Shown here piece after piece: positions 1-7,802 of a stretch of DNA of 64,000 nucleotides. Source of the DNA: Ferranicluibacter quercicola (GTDB lineage: Bacteria > Pseudomonadota > Alphaproteobacteria > Rhizobiales > Rhizobiaceae). The stretch lies in contig NZ_JAJOZR010000011.1 in NCBI RefSeq assembly GCF_021168455.1, positions 124,001 through 188,000 on the forward strand, in the 5' to 3' direction. Under the pieces are notes generated by a model. It had not been told where the DNA came from. It made no database searches and saw only the letters and a program-made list of their open reading frames with translations. The position numbers and the translations under genes are program-made. Positions within the stretch are counted from its first letter, which is position 1; every line of letters begins with the position of its first letter.

Positions 1-1
1 G

Positions 2-334
2 GAGGGCGCCGAGCGGGTAGGCTCGCTGGAAGAGGGCGTTCAGCGCGCGCAGGCGAAGGCGGAGGGCCTCGGTGTGGACGACATCTGCATCATCGGGGGC
101 GGGCAGGTCTATCGTGACGCGATGTCGTTCGCCGACATCATCCAGATGACGGTGGTCGAGGCGGATATCGAGGGCGATACGGTGTTTCCGGCGATCGACG
201 CGTCTCTCTTCGAAAAGGTTTTCGAGGTTGCACCGCCGCGTGGCGAAACGGACAGCCACAGCGTCGTCTTCACGACCTGGCGCCGGCGGACGAAGGCCGT
301 GCGGGACCCCGGCACCGCTTTGCTCGAACTTTAG
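2..334 (+). CDS. folA: Dihydrofolate reductase, C-terminal part
   Basis: This is the last ~110 codons of dihydrofolate reductase, which reduces dihydrofolate to tetrahydrofolate with NADPH in the cytoplasm. The frame is open from the window edge to the TAG stop. It contains the family's IIGGGQVY motif, the glycine-rich NADPH-contacting segment, followed by the usual C-terminal beta strands with DTVFP. The start and the substrate-binding N-terminal half lie outside the window. It is followed on the same strand by hflK after about 145 bases, a linkage common in rhizobia. The identification is firm; only the 5' end is missing. Confidence 0.9.
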   Translation, partial: EGAERVGSLEEGVQRAQAKAEGLGVDDICIIGGGQVYRDAMSFADIIQMTVVEADIEGDTVFPAIDASLFEKVFEVAPPRGETDSHSVVFTTWRRRTKAVRDPGTALLEL

Positions 335-478
335 CAGTAAACGGAACGAAATTGCCTTGTTAACGCCAAAGTTATGACGCGCCGCGTTGAAAGGCTTCGG
401 GGCGATACCTATAACGGGTTTACTTCCCAGTCGGTTCCGCCGATTGCCGGAGGTGGGAGTGTAACGAAAGAGGTATGA

Positions 479-1615
479 ATGCCCTGGAGCAATCAGAACG
501 GCGGCGGCGGTGGTCCTTGGGGCGGCGGCGGTAACGGCGGCAATGGCGGTGGTGGAAACAAGGGTCCGTGGGGCCAAGGTCCCAATCGCCCGCGTGGCGG
601 CGGCGGTGGCCGCGGCAATGGCGGTCCGCCGGATCTCGAAGAGATCTTGCGCCGGGGTCAGGACCAGCTGAAGAACGTCGTTCCCGGCGGCTTCAATGGT
701 GGCGTTGCCGCCATCATCGGTCTGCTGATCGTCGGCTTCATCCTCATCAATTCCGTCTACACCGTCCAGCCGGACGAGCGTGGCGTCGAGATGCGCTTCG
801 GCAAGCCGAAGGAAGAGATTTCGATGCCGGGCCTGCATTATCATTTCTGGCCGCTGGAAACCGTCGAGCTGGTCAAGGTCACCGAGCAGCAGCAGAACAT
901 CGGCAGCAAGTCGGTTTCGGCCGACCCGTCGTCGGCCGGCCTGATGCTGTCGGGCGACCAGAATATCGTGAACGTCCAGTTCTCGGTGCTGTTCTCGGTC
1001 ACCGATCCGAAAGCCTATCTCTTCAACGTCGAGGATCCCGCCAACACCCTGCAGCAGGTCGCCGAAAGCGCCATGCGCGAGGTCGTCGGCCGTCGTCCGG
1101 CACAGGACATCTTCCGCGACAACCGCCAGGCGATCGCGCAGGACGTCAAGGCGACGATCCAGGCGACCATGGACACGTATGGCGCCGGCATCTCCGTCAA
1201 TACCGTCGCAATCGAGGATGCGGCTCCGCCGCGCGAGGTTGCCGACGCGTTCGACGAGGTGCAGCGCGCCGAGCAGGACGAGGATCGTTTCGTCGAGGAA
1301 TCCAACCAGTACGCCAACCAGGTGCTCGGCCGGGCCCGTGGTCAGGCAGCGCAGAATCGCGAAGAAGCCGCCGCCTACAAGGACCGCGTCGTCAAGGAAG
1401 CCGAGGGTGAGGCGCAGCGCTTCGTCTCGGTCTACGATGCCTATGCGCAGGCTCCGGACGTGACGCGCAAGCGTCTGTATCTGGAAACCATGCAGGAGGT
1501 TCTTGGCAAGTCCAAGAAGGTCATTCTCGACGAGCGCAACGGACAGGGCGTGCTGCCCTACCTGCCGCTTACCGAAATCGGCCGACCGGCCCCGCAGGTC
1601 GGAGGAGGCAACTGA
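479..1615 (+). CDS. hflK: HflK, SPFH/band 7 modulator of FtsH
   Basis: HflK forms, with HflC, a membrane complex that sits on the periplasmic side and modulates the FtsH protease. The 378-residue protein has the typical glycine-rich, low-complexity N-terminus (residues 8-50), one membrane segment at about 74-94, then the SPFH/band 7 domain starting near TVQPDERGVEMRFG and an Ala/Glu/Arg-rich helical region at 270-310. The ATG at 479 is chosen because it opens the conserved MPWSNQ start and follows an AGAGG element. Its stop overlaps the hflC start by one base, so the two are translationally coupled. Confidence 0.96.
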   Translation: MPWSNQNGGGGGPWGGGGNGGNGGGGNKGPWGQGPNRPRGGGGGRGNGGPPDLEEILRRGQDQLKNVVPGGFNGGVAAIIGLLIVGFILINSVYTVQPDERGVEMRFGKPKEEISMPGLHYHFWPLETVELVKVTEQQQNIGSKSVSADPSSAGLMLSGDQNIVNVQFSVLFSVTDPKAYLFNVEDPANTLQQVAESAMREVVGRRPAQDIFRDNRQAIAQDVKATIQATMDTYGAGISVNTVAIEDAAPPREVADAFDEVQRAEQDEDRFVEESNQYANQVLGRARGQAAQNREEAAAYKDRVVKEAEGEAQRFVSVYDAYAQAPDVTRKRLYLETMQEVLGKSKKVILDERNGQGVLPYLPLTEIGRPAPQVGGGN

Positions 1616-2565
1616 TGAATAGCCGTCTTCCCTATTTCCTGATCGCTCTCGCGGTCATCCTGATGGTCGTCTATTCCTCCGTCTTCGTCGTCACGGAACG
1701 CCAGCAGGCGGTCGTCGTCCGCTTCGGTCAGATCCAGGACGTCAAGACCGAGCCGGGCCTCTACTTCAAGCTGCCCTTCGCCTTCATGGATGCCGATCGC
1801 GTCCAGTATGTCGAGGATCAGGCCCTGCGGTTCGACCTCGACAATATCCGCGTCCAGGTTTCCGGCGGTAAATTCTACGAGGTCGATGCCTTCGTCGTCT
1901 ATCGTATCCAGGATCCGCGCCGCTTCCGCGAGACGGTCTCCGGTGACCGGTCCTCGGCCGAAGCCCGGCTTCGCACGCGTCTCGATTCGTCGCTGCGCCG
2001 TGTCTACGGTCTCCGGGGCTTCGAATCGGCGCTCTCCGAAGAGCGTGCTTCGATGATGCGCGAGGTCCGCGCCGACCTGAAGAACGATGCCGAATCGCTC
2101 GGTCTCAACATTCAGGACGTTCGTATCCGCCGCACCGATCTGACGCAGGAAGTCTCGCAGCAGACCTTCGACCGCATGAAGGCGGAGCGTCTGGCCGAGG
2201 CCGAACTCATCCGCGCCCGCGGTAATGAAGAGAGCCAGCGCCGCCGCGCCATCGCCGACCGTCAGGTCGTCGAGATCGTGGCCGAGGCCCAGCGGGATGC
2301 GGAAATCCTGCGCGGTGAAGGCGAAGGCGAGCGGACCCGCGTGTTCGCCGATGCATTCTCCCGCGATCCGAGCTTCTTCGAGTTCTATCGCTCGATGACC
2401 GCTTACGGCGCGGCCATCGCCAGCCCGGACACCACGCTGGTGATTTCGCCGGACTCGGAGTTCTTCCGCTTCTTCAACAGTTCGCAAGGCGCGCCTGTGC
2501 CGTCCGCGGCGGCGCCGACGGCTCCGGCTGCACCTGCAGCCCCCGCGGCACCGGCCGCGAACTGA
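1615..2565 (+). CDS. hflC: HflC, SPFH/band 7 partner of HflK
   Basis: HflC is the second subunit of the HflKC complex that controls FtsH-dependent proteolysis. The 316-residue protein has a single N-terminal membrane anchor (about residues 5-27), an SPFH domain beginning at TERQQAVVVRFG, and a long charged coiled-coil-like stretch around residues 180-245 that ends in EGEGERTRVFADAF. The C-terminus carries an Ala-Pro repeat tail made of APAAP units (about 295-316), probably a disordered extension. The start codon overlaps the hflK stop and is preceded by GGAGGAGG. A strong hairpin ends the operon 26 bases downstream. Confidence 0.96.
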   Translation: MNSRLPYFLIALAVILMVVYSSVFVVTERQQAVVVRFGQIQDVKTEPGLYFKLPFAFMDADRVQYVEDQALRFDLDNIRVQVSGGKFYEVDAFVVYRIQDPRRFRETVSGDRSSAEARLRTRLDSSLRRVYGLRGFESALSEERASMMREVRADLKNDAESLGLNIQDVRIRRTDLTQEVSQQTFDRMKAERLAEAELIRARGNEESQRRRAIADRQVVEIVAEAQRDAEILRGEGEGERTRVFADAFSRDPSFFEFYRSMTAYGAAIASPDTTLVISPDSEFFRFFNSSQGAPVPSAAAPTAPAAPAAPAAPAAN

Positions 2566-2591
2566 GCGAAACGAACCGCATCACAAAAGAC

Positions 2592-2624
2592 GGGGCCGGC
2601 AGCGATGCCGGCCCCTTCGTTCTT
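2592..2624 (+). terminator. Intrinsic terminator after hflC
   Basis: A perfect 9-bp stem, GGGGCCGGC (2592-2600) with GCCGGCCCC (2607-2615) around a 6-base loop, is followed by a T-rich tail (TTCGTTCTT). It probably ends the hflKC transcript. The rest of the 238-base gap before the ACT-domain gene shows nothing recognisable. Confidence 0.75.
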
Positions 2625-2803
2625 GACGGCATGCGCTAGGGATGGCAGGGCAGGCTTGCAGGGCGGCATCTCCCATGTCAGGCCCTCACCGAATGGTTTG
2701 ACCTGCTGCTTCAAGCGCAGCAGACGTTACGTCCACAACGCTTGCTGCCCGTCAGGCCCGTTCTTTGGGCCGTCGATCCGGGCCGGCGTATCGAGGGGTA
2801 TGA

Positions 2804-3190
2804 ATGTCTCGCAAACTGCTGATCCGGCTGGTTGAAGCCGAATATTCGATCACCCGGCTGAATGTCGGCTCGCCCCTGCCGGAATGGCTGCCGGGCGCCG
2901 GCTTCTGGTCGGTCTCCTCGTCGCGCGAGGAAATGACGCTCGTCTGTCGCGCCGCGCGCGTGCCGACCGGGGTGATCTCGTCGAACGGCTGGCGGTGCCT
3001 GCGGATCGAGGAACACTTCGCCTTCGATATTCCCGGCATCCTGTCGTCCGTGCTGGAGCCGCTGTCGACCGCCGGCGTCGGCCTGTTTGCGAACTCGACC
3101 TTCAGCACCGACTACATCTTCATTCTCGGCTCCGACCTCGACAAGGCCGTCGCCGCGCTCAAGGCCCATGGCCACGAGGTCATGGTCTGA
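2804..3190 (+). CDS. ACT domain-containing protein
   Basis: This 128-residue protein resembles the stand-alone ACT/CASTOR-like small proteins of Proteobacteria. The C-terminal half (about residues 66-128) reads IEEHFAFDIPGILSSVLEPLSTAGVGLFANSTF followed by YIFILGSDLDKAVAALKAHGHEV, the beta-alpha-beta-beta-alpha-beta order of an ACT fold with the DIPG turn where small ligands, usually amino acids, bind. The enzyme or process it serves is not known. It sits alone between the hflC terminator and a convergent small gene. The start has only a weak ribosome site, but it is the first ATG and keeps the conserved N-terminus. Function beyond ligand sensing is inference. Confidence 0.75.
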   Translation: MSRKLLIRLVEAEYSITRLNVGSPLPEWLPGAGFWSVSSSREEMTLVCRAARVPTGVISSNGWRCLRIEEHFAFDIPGILSSVLEPLSTAGVGLFANSTFSTDYIFILGSDLDKAVAALKAHGHEVMV

Positions 3191-3211
3191 GCGCGACACG
3201 TCTTCCGACGG

Positions 3212-3430
3212 TCAGGCCTTCTTGAGAAACTCCGTGCGCAGCACGAGACCCTTGACCTTTTCCGCATTGCATTCGACTTCCGCCGGATCGTCTGTCAGGC
3301 GGATGTTCTTGACCAGCGTGCCGCGCTTCAGCGTGACCGAGGTTCCCTTGACCTTGAGGTCCTTGATCAGCGTGACCGAGTCGCCATCGGCGAGTGCGGT
3401 TCCGTTGCTATCCCTGACGACAATGCTCAT
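3212..3430 (-). CDS. PhnA/YjdM-type small protein
   Basis: The 72-residue product matches the C-terminal domain of the PhnA/YjdM family (once called alkylphosphonate uptake protein): VVRDSNGTALADGDSVTLIKDLKVKGTSVTLKRGT, then IRLTDDPAEVEC near the end. It is an SH3-like beta barrel of unknown biochemical role. The N-terminal zinc ribbon of the full family is absent, which is normal for the short rhizobial form. The start at 3430 is chosen over longer upstream frames because GAGGGG lies six bases before it and the family begins at MSIVVRD. It is convergent with the ACT-domain gene, with 21 bases between the stops. Confidence 0.8.
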   Translation of the reverse strand: MSIVVRDSNGTALADGDSVTLIKDLKVKGTSVTLKRGTLVKNIRLTDDPAEVECNAEKVKGLVLRTEFLKKA

Positions 3431-3750
3431 GGTTGTATCCCCTCTGGCGCGCCGCGCGCCTGCGTGTGCGTTTCGCCGCTTATGACGCCCGGGCGGTGCC
3501 GGCGCAAGGGCCCACGGTGCCGGATGGCATGCGGTGCCGTGTCGCATCCGCACCATAACGAAAAGATGACTGGACGGGTCGGGCGCGCGCCTTATCTTCG
3601 CTTCCATGCGGGCGCAGGACATCGGACTGCCGGATGGGCCTCTATCTGCTTCTGCACAGCGCGCGTCGCGCGCCCGAGGCTTTTCCTTCCGCCGTGCTGC
3701 CGGTAAGGTACCGGCGAACCGACGGCTTATCTTTCCGAAACGAGGACTTC
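3431..3750. other. Intergenic region between phnA-like gene and degP
   Basis: This 320-base gap lies between divergent genes and must hold both promoters. I could not pick a convincing -35/-10 pair or an envelope-stress sigma motif. An in-frame upstream ATG at 3634 exists for degP, but the extra 39 residues lack signal-peptide features and a ribosome site. Confidence 0.4.
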
Positions 3751-5388
3751 ATGGGATCACACCGCTCCAGCTTCACCCGGACGGCGGCGCTTGCCCTGTC
3801 GACGGCTCTCGTTTTCGCAGGCCCGCTCGAGGCGATGGCGCAGGTCGCCAAGCCGATCGCGCCGCCCACGGCCACCGGGCCGCTTCCGGTTCCGCCGCAG
3901 CCGTCGCCCTCCATCCCTCCGCAGGCACGCGCCGCGCAGGGGCCGGATTCGGTGGCCGATCTCGCTGCGGGCCTTCTGGATGCCGTCGTCAACATCTCCA
4001 CCTCGCAGAATGTGAAGACGGACGACGACACGCCGATGCCGAAGGTGCCGCAGGGTTCGCCGTTCCAGGATTTCTTCGACGAGTTCTTCAAGGGACAGAA
4101 CGGGCAGGGTGCGCCCGGCCGCAAGGTCGAATCGCTCGGCTCCGGCTTCGTCATCGACCCCACCGGCTACATCGTGACCAACAACCACGTCATCGAGGGT
4201 GCAGATGACATCGAAGTCAACTTCGCCAACGGCTCGAAGCTGAAGGCGAAGCTGATCGGGACCGATACCAAGACCGACCTTGCGGTGCTGAAGGTCGAGC
4301 CGAAGAAGCCGCTGACGGCCGTGCCGCTGGGTGACAGCCGCACAATGCGGATCGGCGACTGGGTGATGGCGATCGGCAATCCGTTCGGCCTCGGCGGCAC
4401 GGTCACCGTCGGCATCATTTCGGCGCGCGGGCGCAACATCAATGCCGGCCCCTACGACAATTTCATCCAGACGGATGCCGCCATCAACCGCGGCAATTCG
4501 GGCGGTCCTCTCTTCAACATGAAGGGCGAGGTCATCGGCATCAACACGGCGATCATCTCGCCCTCGGGCGGCTCGATCGGCATCGGCTTTTCCGTCCCGA
4601 CGGAGCTTGCCTCCAACGTCATCACCCAGCTGAAGGATTTCGGCGAGACCCGGCGCGGCTGGCTTGGCGTGCGCATCCAGCCGGTCACCGACGATATCGC
4701 CGAAAGCCTCGGCATGGACACGCCGCGCGGCGCACTGGTTGCCGGCATTATCGAGGGCGGGCCGATTTCCAAGGGTGAAATCAAGACCGGCGACGTCATC
4801 ACCAAGTTCGACGGTCGCGACGTGGCGGAGATGCGCGACCTGCCGCGCGTGGTGGCGGAAAGCCCCGTCGGCAAGGCTGTCGATGTCATCGTCATCCGGG
4901 ACGGCAAGGAGATGACCGTGCAGGTCACGCTCGGCCGGCTGGAAGATGCCGATGTGGCGAATGCCGAGGCCTCGACGGAGGATGCGCCGGGGTCTTCGGA
5001 CGACGCGCCGGCAACCGAGGGCGAAGGCGGTGCGGGCAGCCCGGAAGGGACGGATCAGGCAGAGCCGCCGGCCGCCGAACTGCCGAAATTCGACGAGGTG
5101 CTCGGCATGAAGCTGGCCTTGCTGGAGACGCCGAACCGCCGCAGCTTCGGTATCGGAGACGATGTCGAGGGCGTCGTCATCACCGAGGTCGCCCAGGGCT
5201 CGGCCGCTGCAGAGCGGCGGATCACGGCGGGCGACGTGATCGTAGAGATCGGCCAGGAAGCCATGAAGACACCCGAGGACGTGACCGCACGGATCGAGGA
5301 GCTGAAGGCGGACGGGCGCCGCAATGCCCTGCTGATGATCTCCAACAAGACCGGCGAACTGCGCTTCGTCACGGTGCGCATCGAGTAG
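3751..5388 (+). CDS. degP: Do-family periplasmic serine protease DegP
   Basis: This is a DegP/HtrA-type endoprotease and chaperone that degrades misfolded periplasmic proteins. From the start at 3751 (CGAGGA ahead of it) it is 545 residues with an N-terminal signal peptide ending near EAMAQ. The catalytic triad is visible: His146 in TNNHVIEG, Asp176 in TKTDLAVL and Ser250 in RGNSGGPLF. PDZ1 starts about residue 301 (RRGWLGVRIQ) and PDZ2 about 450. They are separated by an unusually acidic, Ser/Thr/Ala-rich linker (about 398-445) that is probably disordered. It stands alone, with a hairpin after the stop shared with the convergent acetyltransferase. Confidence 0.95.
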   Translation: MGSHRSSFTRTAALALSTALVFAGPLEAMAQVAKPIAPPTATGPLPVPPQPSPSIPPQARAAQGPDSVADLAAGLLDAVVNISTSQNVKTDDDTPMPKVPQGSPFQDFFDEFFKGQNGQGAPGRKVESLGSGFVIDPTGYIVTNNHVIEGADDIEVNFANGSKLKAKLIGTDTKTDLAVLKVEPKKPLTAVPLGDSRTMRIGDWVMAIGNPFGLGGTVTVGIISARGRNINAGPYDNFIQTDAAINRGNSGGPLFNMKGEVIGINTAIISPSGGSIGIGFSVPTELASNVITQLKDFGETRRGWLGVRIQPVTDDIAESLGMDTPRGALVAGIIEGGPISKGEIKTGDVITKFDGRDVAEMRDLPRVVAESPVGKAVDVIVIRDGKEMTVQVTLGRLEDADVANAEASTEDAPGSSDDAPATEGEGGAGSPEGTDQAEPPAAELPKFDEVLGMKLALLETPNRRSFGIGDDVEGVVITEVAQGSAAAERRITAGDVIVEIGQEAMKTPEDVTARIEELKADGRRNALLMISNKTGELRFVTVRIE

Positions 5389-5411
5389 CCTTCCGATCGC
5401 GCCGGAAATGC

Positions 5412-5433
5412 TGGGCCTCCGGTCGGAGGCCCA
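5412..5433. terminator. Convergent hairpin between degP and acetyltransferase
   Basis: A 9-bp stem, TGGGCCTCC with GGAGGCCCA around the loop GGTC, lies between two convergent stops and could end both transcripts. Neither side has a strong T-run, so it is a candidate only. Confidence 0.45.
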
Positions 5434-5436
5434 CGA

Positions 5437-5982
5437 TCACTGCGGACGCTTCAGGCGATAGAGCACGTGGCGTTTGAGGTGCGGATGGGTGTCGGGCACG
5501 CGCGGATGCTCGAAATCGCCCTCGATATCGCGGGCAAGACCGATACGCTCCATCACGGCGATGGAGCGATCATTGTCGGCGACCGCGAAGGACACGATCT
5601 CCGCAAGCCCGCGCGTCTCGAACCCGAAGGCGAGCAGGGCGCTTGCCGCTTCCGTCACATAGCCCTTCGACCAGTGCCGCCGTGCCAGACGCCAGCCGAT
5701 CTCGATGGTTCCGGCAGGCAGGATCGGGACGAGGTCCGCGACGGCGAGGCCGCAGAAGCCGATGGGCTCGTCGGTCTCCTTCAGGGCAAGCGCGAAGAAG
5801 CCGTAGCCTGTGTCCGCGATGGCGTCGCGGTTCCGGTCGAACAGGGCGTCCGCGGCCGCGCGATCTCGGCGGAACGGGAAGAACGTCATGACCTCGGCAT
5901 CGCTGTTGATCTCGAAGAAGAGATCCCGATCCGGGTCCTGCCAGTTGCGGATGCGAAGCCGCTCCGTTTCCGCGATGATCAT
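5437..5982 (-). CDS. GNAT family N-acetyltransferase (RimJ/RimL-like)
   Basis: The 181-residue protein is a GNAT acetyltransferase that would move acetyl from acetyl-CoA to an amine on a protein or small molecule. It begins with the RimJ-type ETERLRIRNW strand, then IGFCGLAV and EIGWRLARRHWSKGYVTEA, which is motif A with the acetyl-CoA pyrophosphate loop, and VADNDRSIAVMERIGL, the motif B helix. The substrate cannot be read from the sequence. Its ATG overlaps the serB stop as ATGA, so it is co-translated as the second gene of a serB operon. This link may be only positional. Confidence 0.88.
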   Translation of the reverse strand: MIIAETERLRIRNWQDPDRDLFFEINSDAEVMTFFPFRRDRAAADALFDRNRDAIADTGYGFFALALKETDEPIGFCGLAVADLVPILPAGTIEIGWRLARRHWSKGYVTEAASALLAFGFETRGLAEIVSFAVADNDRSIAVMERIGLARDIEGDFEHPRVPDTHPHLKRHVLYRLKRPQ

Positions 5983-6881
5983 GCGCGGCCGGTGGGGGTG
6001 ACGAAATCGGTCTTTCGATAGCCCTGGATGTAGAGGAGCGCGGTGAGGTCGCCATGGTCGATGCGGATCTTCGCCTCGGCGGAGACCGTCGGCTTTGCGT
6101 GCAGGGCGACGCCCGAACCGGCCAGCTTGATCATGCCGAGATCGTTGGCGCCATCGCCGACCGCCATCGCATCCTCCGGCGTGATACCGAGGCGATCCGT
6201 GATCTCGATCAGCGCATCGACCTTGGCCTGCCGGCCGAGGATCGGTTCTTCCACGGTCCCGTTCAGAACGCCGTCCGCGACGACCAGTCGGTTGGCGCGG
6301 TTCTCGTCGAAGCCGATACGTTCGCCGATGGGACCCGTGAAGACGGTAAAGCCGCCGGAGACGAGGGCGGTATAGGCGCCCTTCGCTTTCATCGTGGCGA
6401 CCAACTCGATCCCGCCGGGCGTCAGCGTGATGTGTTTGGCGATCACATCGTCAACGACGCCGAGCGAAAGGCCCTTCAGCAGGCCGACGCGTTCGATCAG
6501 GGCCGGTTCGAAGGCGATCTCGCCATTCATGGCCCGTGCCGTGATGGCGGCGACCTGTTCCTTCAGGCCGACTTCGGCGGCGAGTTCGTCGATGCACTCC
6601 TGTCCGATCATGGTCGAGTCCATGTCGGCGATCAGCAGGCGCTTGCGCCGGGTTTCCGCATCCTGCACGATGACGTCGACAGGCTGTCCGGCCACGGCGT
6701 CGCGCAAGCGCCGCTCGGCGTCGGCCGGGTCGGTCCCGTCGCGCAGGGCGATATCGCAGGCGACCCCGTCGGCAAGCCAGTAGAGACCGGAGGCGGGCAC
6801 GGCCGCAGCGGCCTTTTCACCGAGAGCCGCGCTCAGCACCGGATTTGACGGATTGGCGACAAGCGTGGCAACGAGAGCCAT
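5979..6881 (-). CDS. serB: Phosphoserine phosphatase SerB
   Basis: SerB performs the last step of serine synthesis, hydrolysing phosphoserine to serine. The 300-residue protein has an N-terminal regulatory region (about 1-75) and a HAD phosphatase domain. DMDST (86-90) carries the nucleophile Asp86 and general acid Asp88, and GDGANDLGM near the C-terminus holds the metal-binding aspartates. The start at 6881 (MALVATLVANPSN) matches other rhizobial SerB proteins. Its start codon overlaps the divergent miaA start codon, so each gene's promoter must lie inside the other's reading frame. Confidence 0.95.
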   Translation of the reverse strand: MALVATLVANPSNPVLSAALGEKAAAAVPASGLYWLADGVACDIALRDGTDPADAERRLRDAVAGQPVDVIVQDAETRRKRLLIADMDSTMIGQECIDELAAEVGLKEQVAAITARAMNGEIAFEPALIERVGLLKGLSLGVVDDVIAKHITLTPGGIELVATMKAKGAYTALVSGGFTVFTGPIGERIGFDENRANRLVVADGVLNGTVEEPILGRQAKVDALIEITDRLGITPEDAMAVGDGANDLGMIKLAGSGVALHAKPTVSAEAKIRIDHGDLTALLYIQGYRKTDFVTPTGRA

Positions 6882-7776
6882 GATGAAAAACCTTGAAAGA
6901 GGACAGGACACGATCCTGATAACGGGACCGACTGCCAGCGGCAAGTCCGCGCTGGCCGTTCGGCTGGCGCGAGACCACGGCGGCGTGGTCGTCAATGCCG
7001 ACAGCATGCAGGTCTACGATACGCTGCGCGTGCTGACGGCACGGCCTTCGGAAGCCGACATGGACGGGGTGCCGCACAGGCTCTACGGGCATGTGCCGGC
7101 TGGCCACAGCTATTCCACCGGCGAATGGCTGCGACAGGTGACGGTGCTTGTAAACGAGCTTCGCGCGGAAGGCCGCGTGCCGGTCATCGTCGGTGGCACC
7201 GGGCTCTATTTCAAGGCGCTGACGGGCGGATTGTCCGAGATGCCCGACGTGCCCGACGCGATCCGCGCGCGCCTGCGGGCGCGCCTTCAGGCGGAAGGGC
7301 CCGGGCCGCTGCAGGCCCGGCTTGCGGAATGCGATCCCGAAACGGCGGCCGTGCTCAAGCCCGAGGACGGACAGCGCATCGTCCGGGCTCTCGAAATCTT
7401 CGAGGCGACGGGGCGCTCCATCCGTGGCTTTCAGGCGGCACCCGGCGCCACGGTGGTGGATCCCGAACGGGCGTTGAAGATGGTCGTGATGCCCGAGCGG
7501 GACGAGCTTCGCCAGCGGATCGACCGGCGGTTCGAGACGATGCTGGACCAGGGCGCGATCGAGGAGGTCGAGCGCCTTCTGGCACAGAATCTCTCCCCAG
7601 ACCTGCCGGCCATGAAGGCGATCGGCGTGCCGCAGATCGCGGCGATGCTGCGCGCGGAGATGGACCGGCGCGCCGTCATCGAGACCGCGTCGGCGGCAAC
7701 CCGGCAATATGCCAAGCGGCAGATGACGTGGTTTCGCAACCAGCTGGACGAGCGCTGGGAGCGCGTGGTGCCATGA
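6880..7776 (+). CDS. miaA: tRNA dimethylallyltransferase MiaA
   Basis: MiaA adds a dimethylallyl group to N6 of A37 in tRNAs that read codons beginning with U. From the ATG at 6880 (a second ATG follows at 6883) the protein is 298 residues. The P-loop GPTASGKS is at 16-23, followed by the substrate-binding DSMQVY and the GGTGLYF motif typical of the family. The C-terminus ends in the RQYAKRQMTWFRNQ signature. An in-frame ATG at 6853 would add nine residues inside serB and is not preferred. It is divergent from serB with overlapping start codons and convergent with the HerA-like gene. Confidence 0.95.
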   Translation: MMKNLERGQDTILITGPTASGKSALAVRLARDHGGVVVNADSMQVYDTLRVLTARPSEADMDGVPHRLYGHVPAGHSYSTGEWLRQVTVLVNELRAEGRVPVIVGGTGLYFKALTGGLSEMPDVPDAIRARLRARLQAEGPGPLQARLAECDPETAAVLKPEDGQRIVRALEIFEATGRSIRGFQAAPGATVVDPERALKMVVMPERDELRQRIDRRFETMLDQGAIEEVERLLAQNLSPDLPAMKAIGVPQIAAMLRAEMDRRAVIETASAATRQYAKRQMTWFRNQLDERWERVVP

Positions 7777-7802
7777 TCGAGCCGCTCGGATCAAGCGTCG
7801 GC

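Noticed and set aside
2500..2565. Ala-Pro repeat tail of HflC as a tandem-repeat locus
   Set aside because: Only a few APAAP units in frame; typical disordered tail and not a DNA repeat array or CRISPR.
2605..2835. Possible small gene between hflC and the ACT-domain gene
   Set aside because: Overlaps the terminator's downstream side and the ACT gene start, lacks a ribosome site and shows no resemblance to the small membrane protein (DUF2065) sometimes found after hflC.
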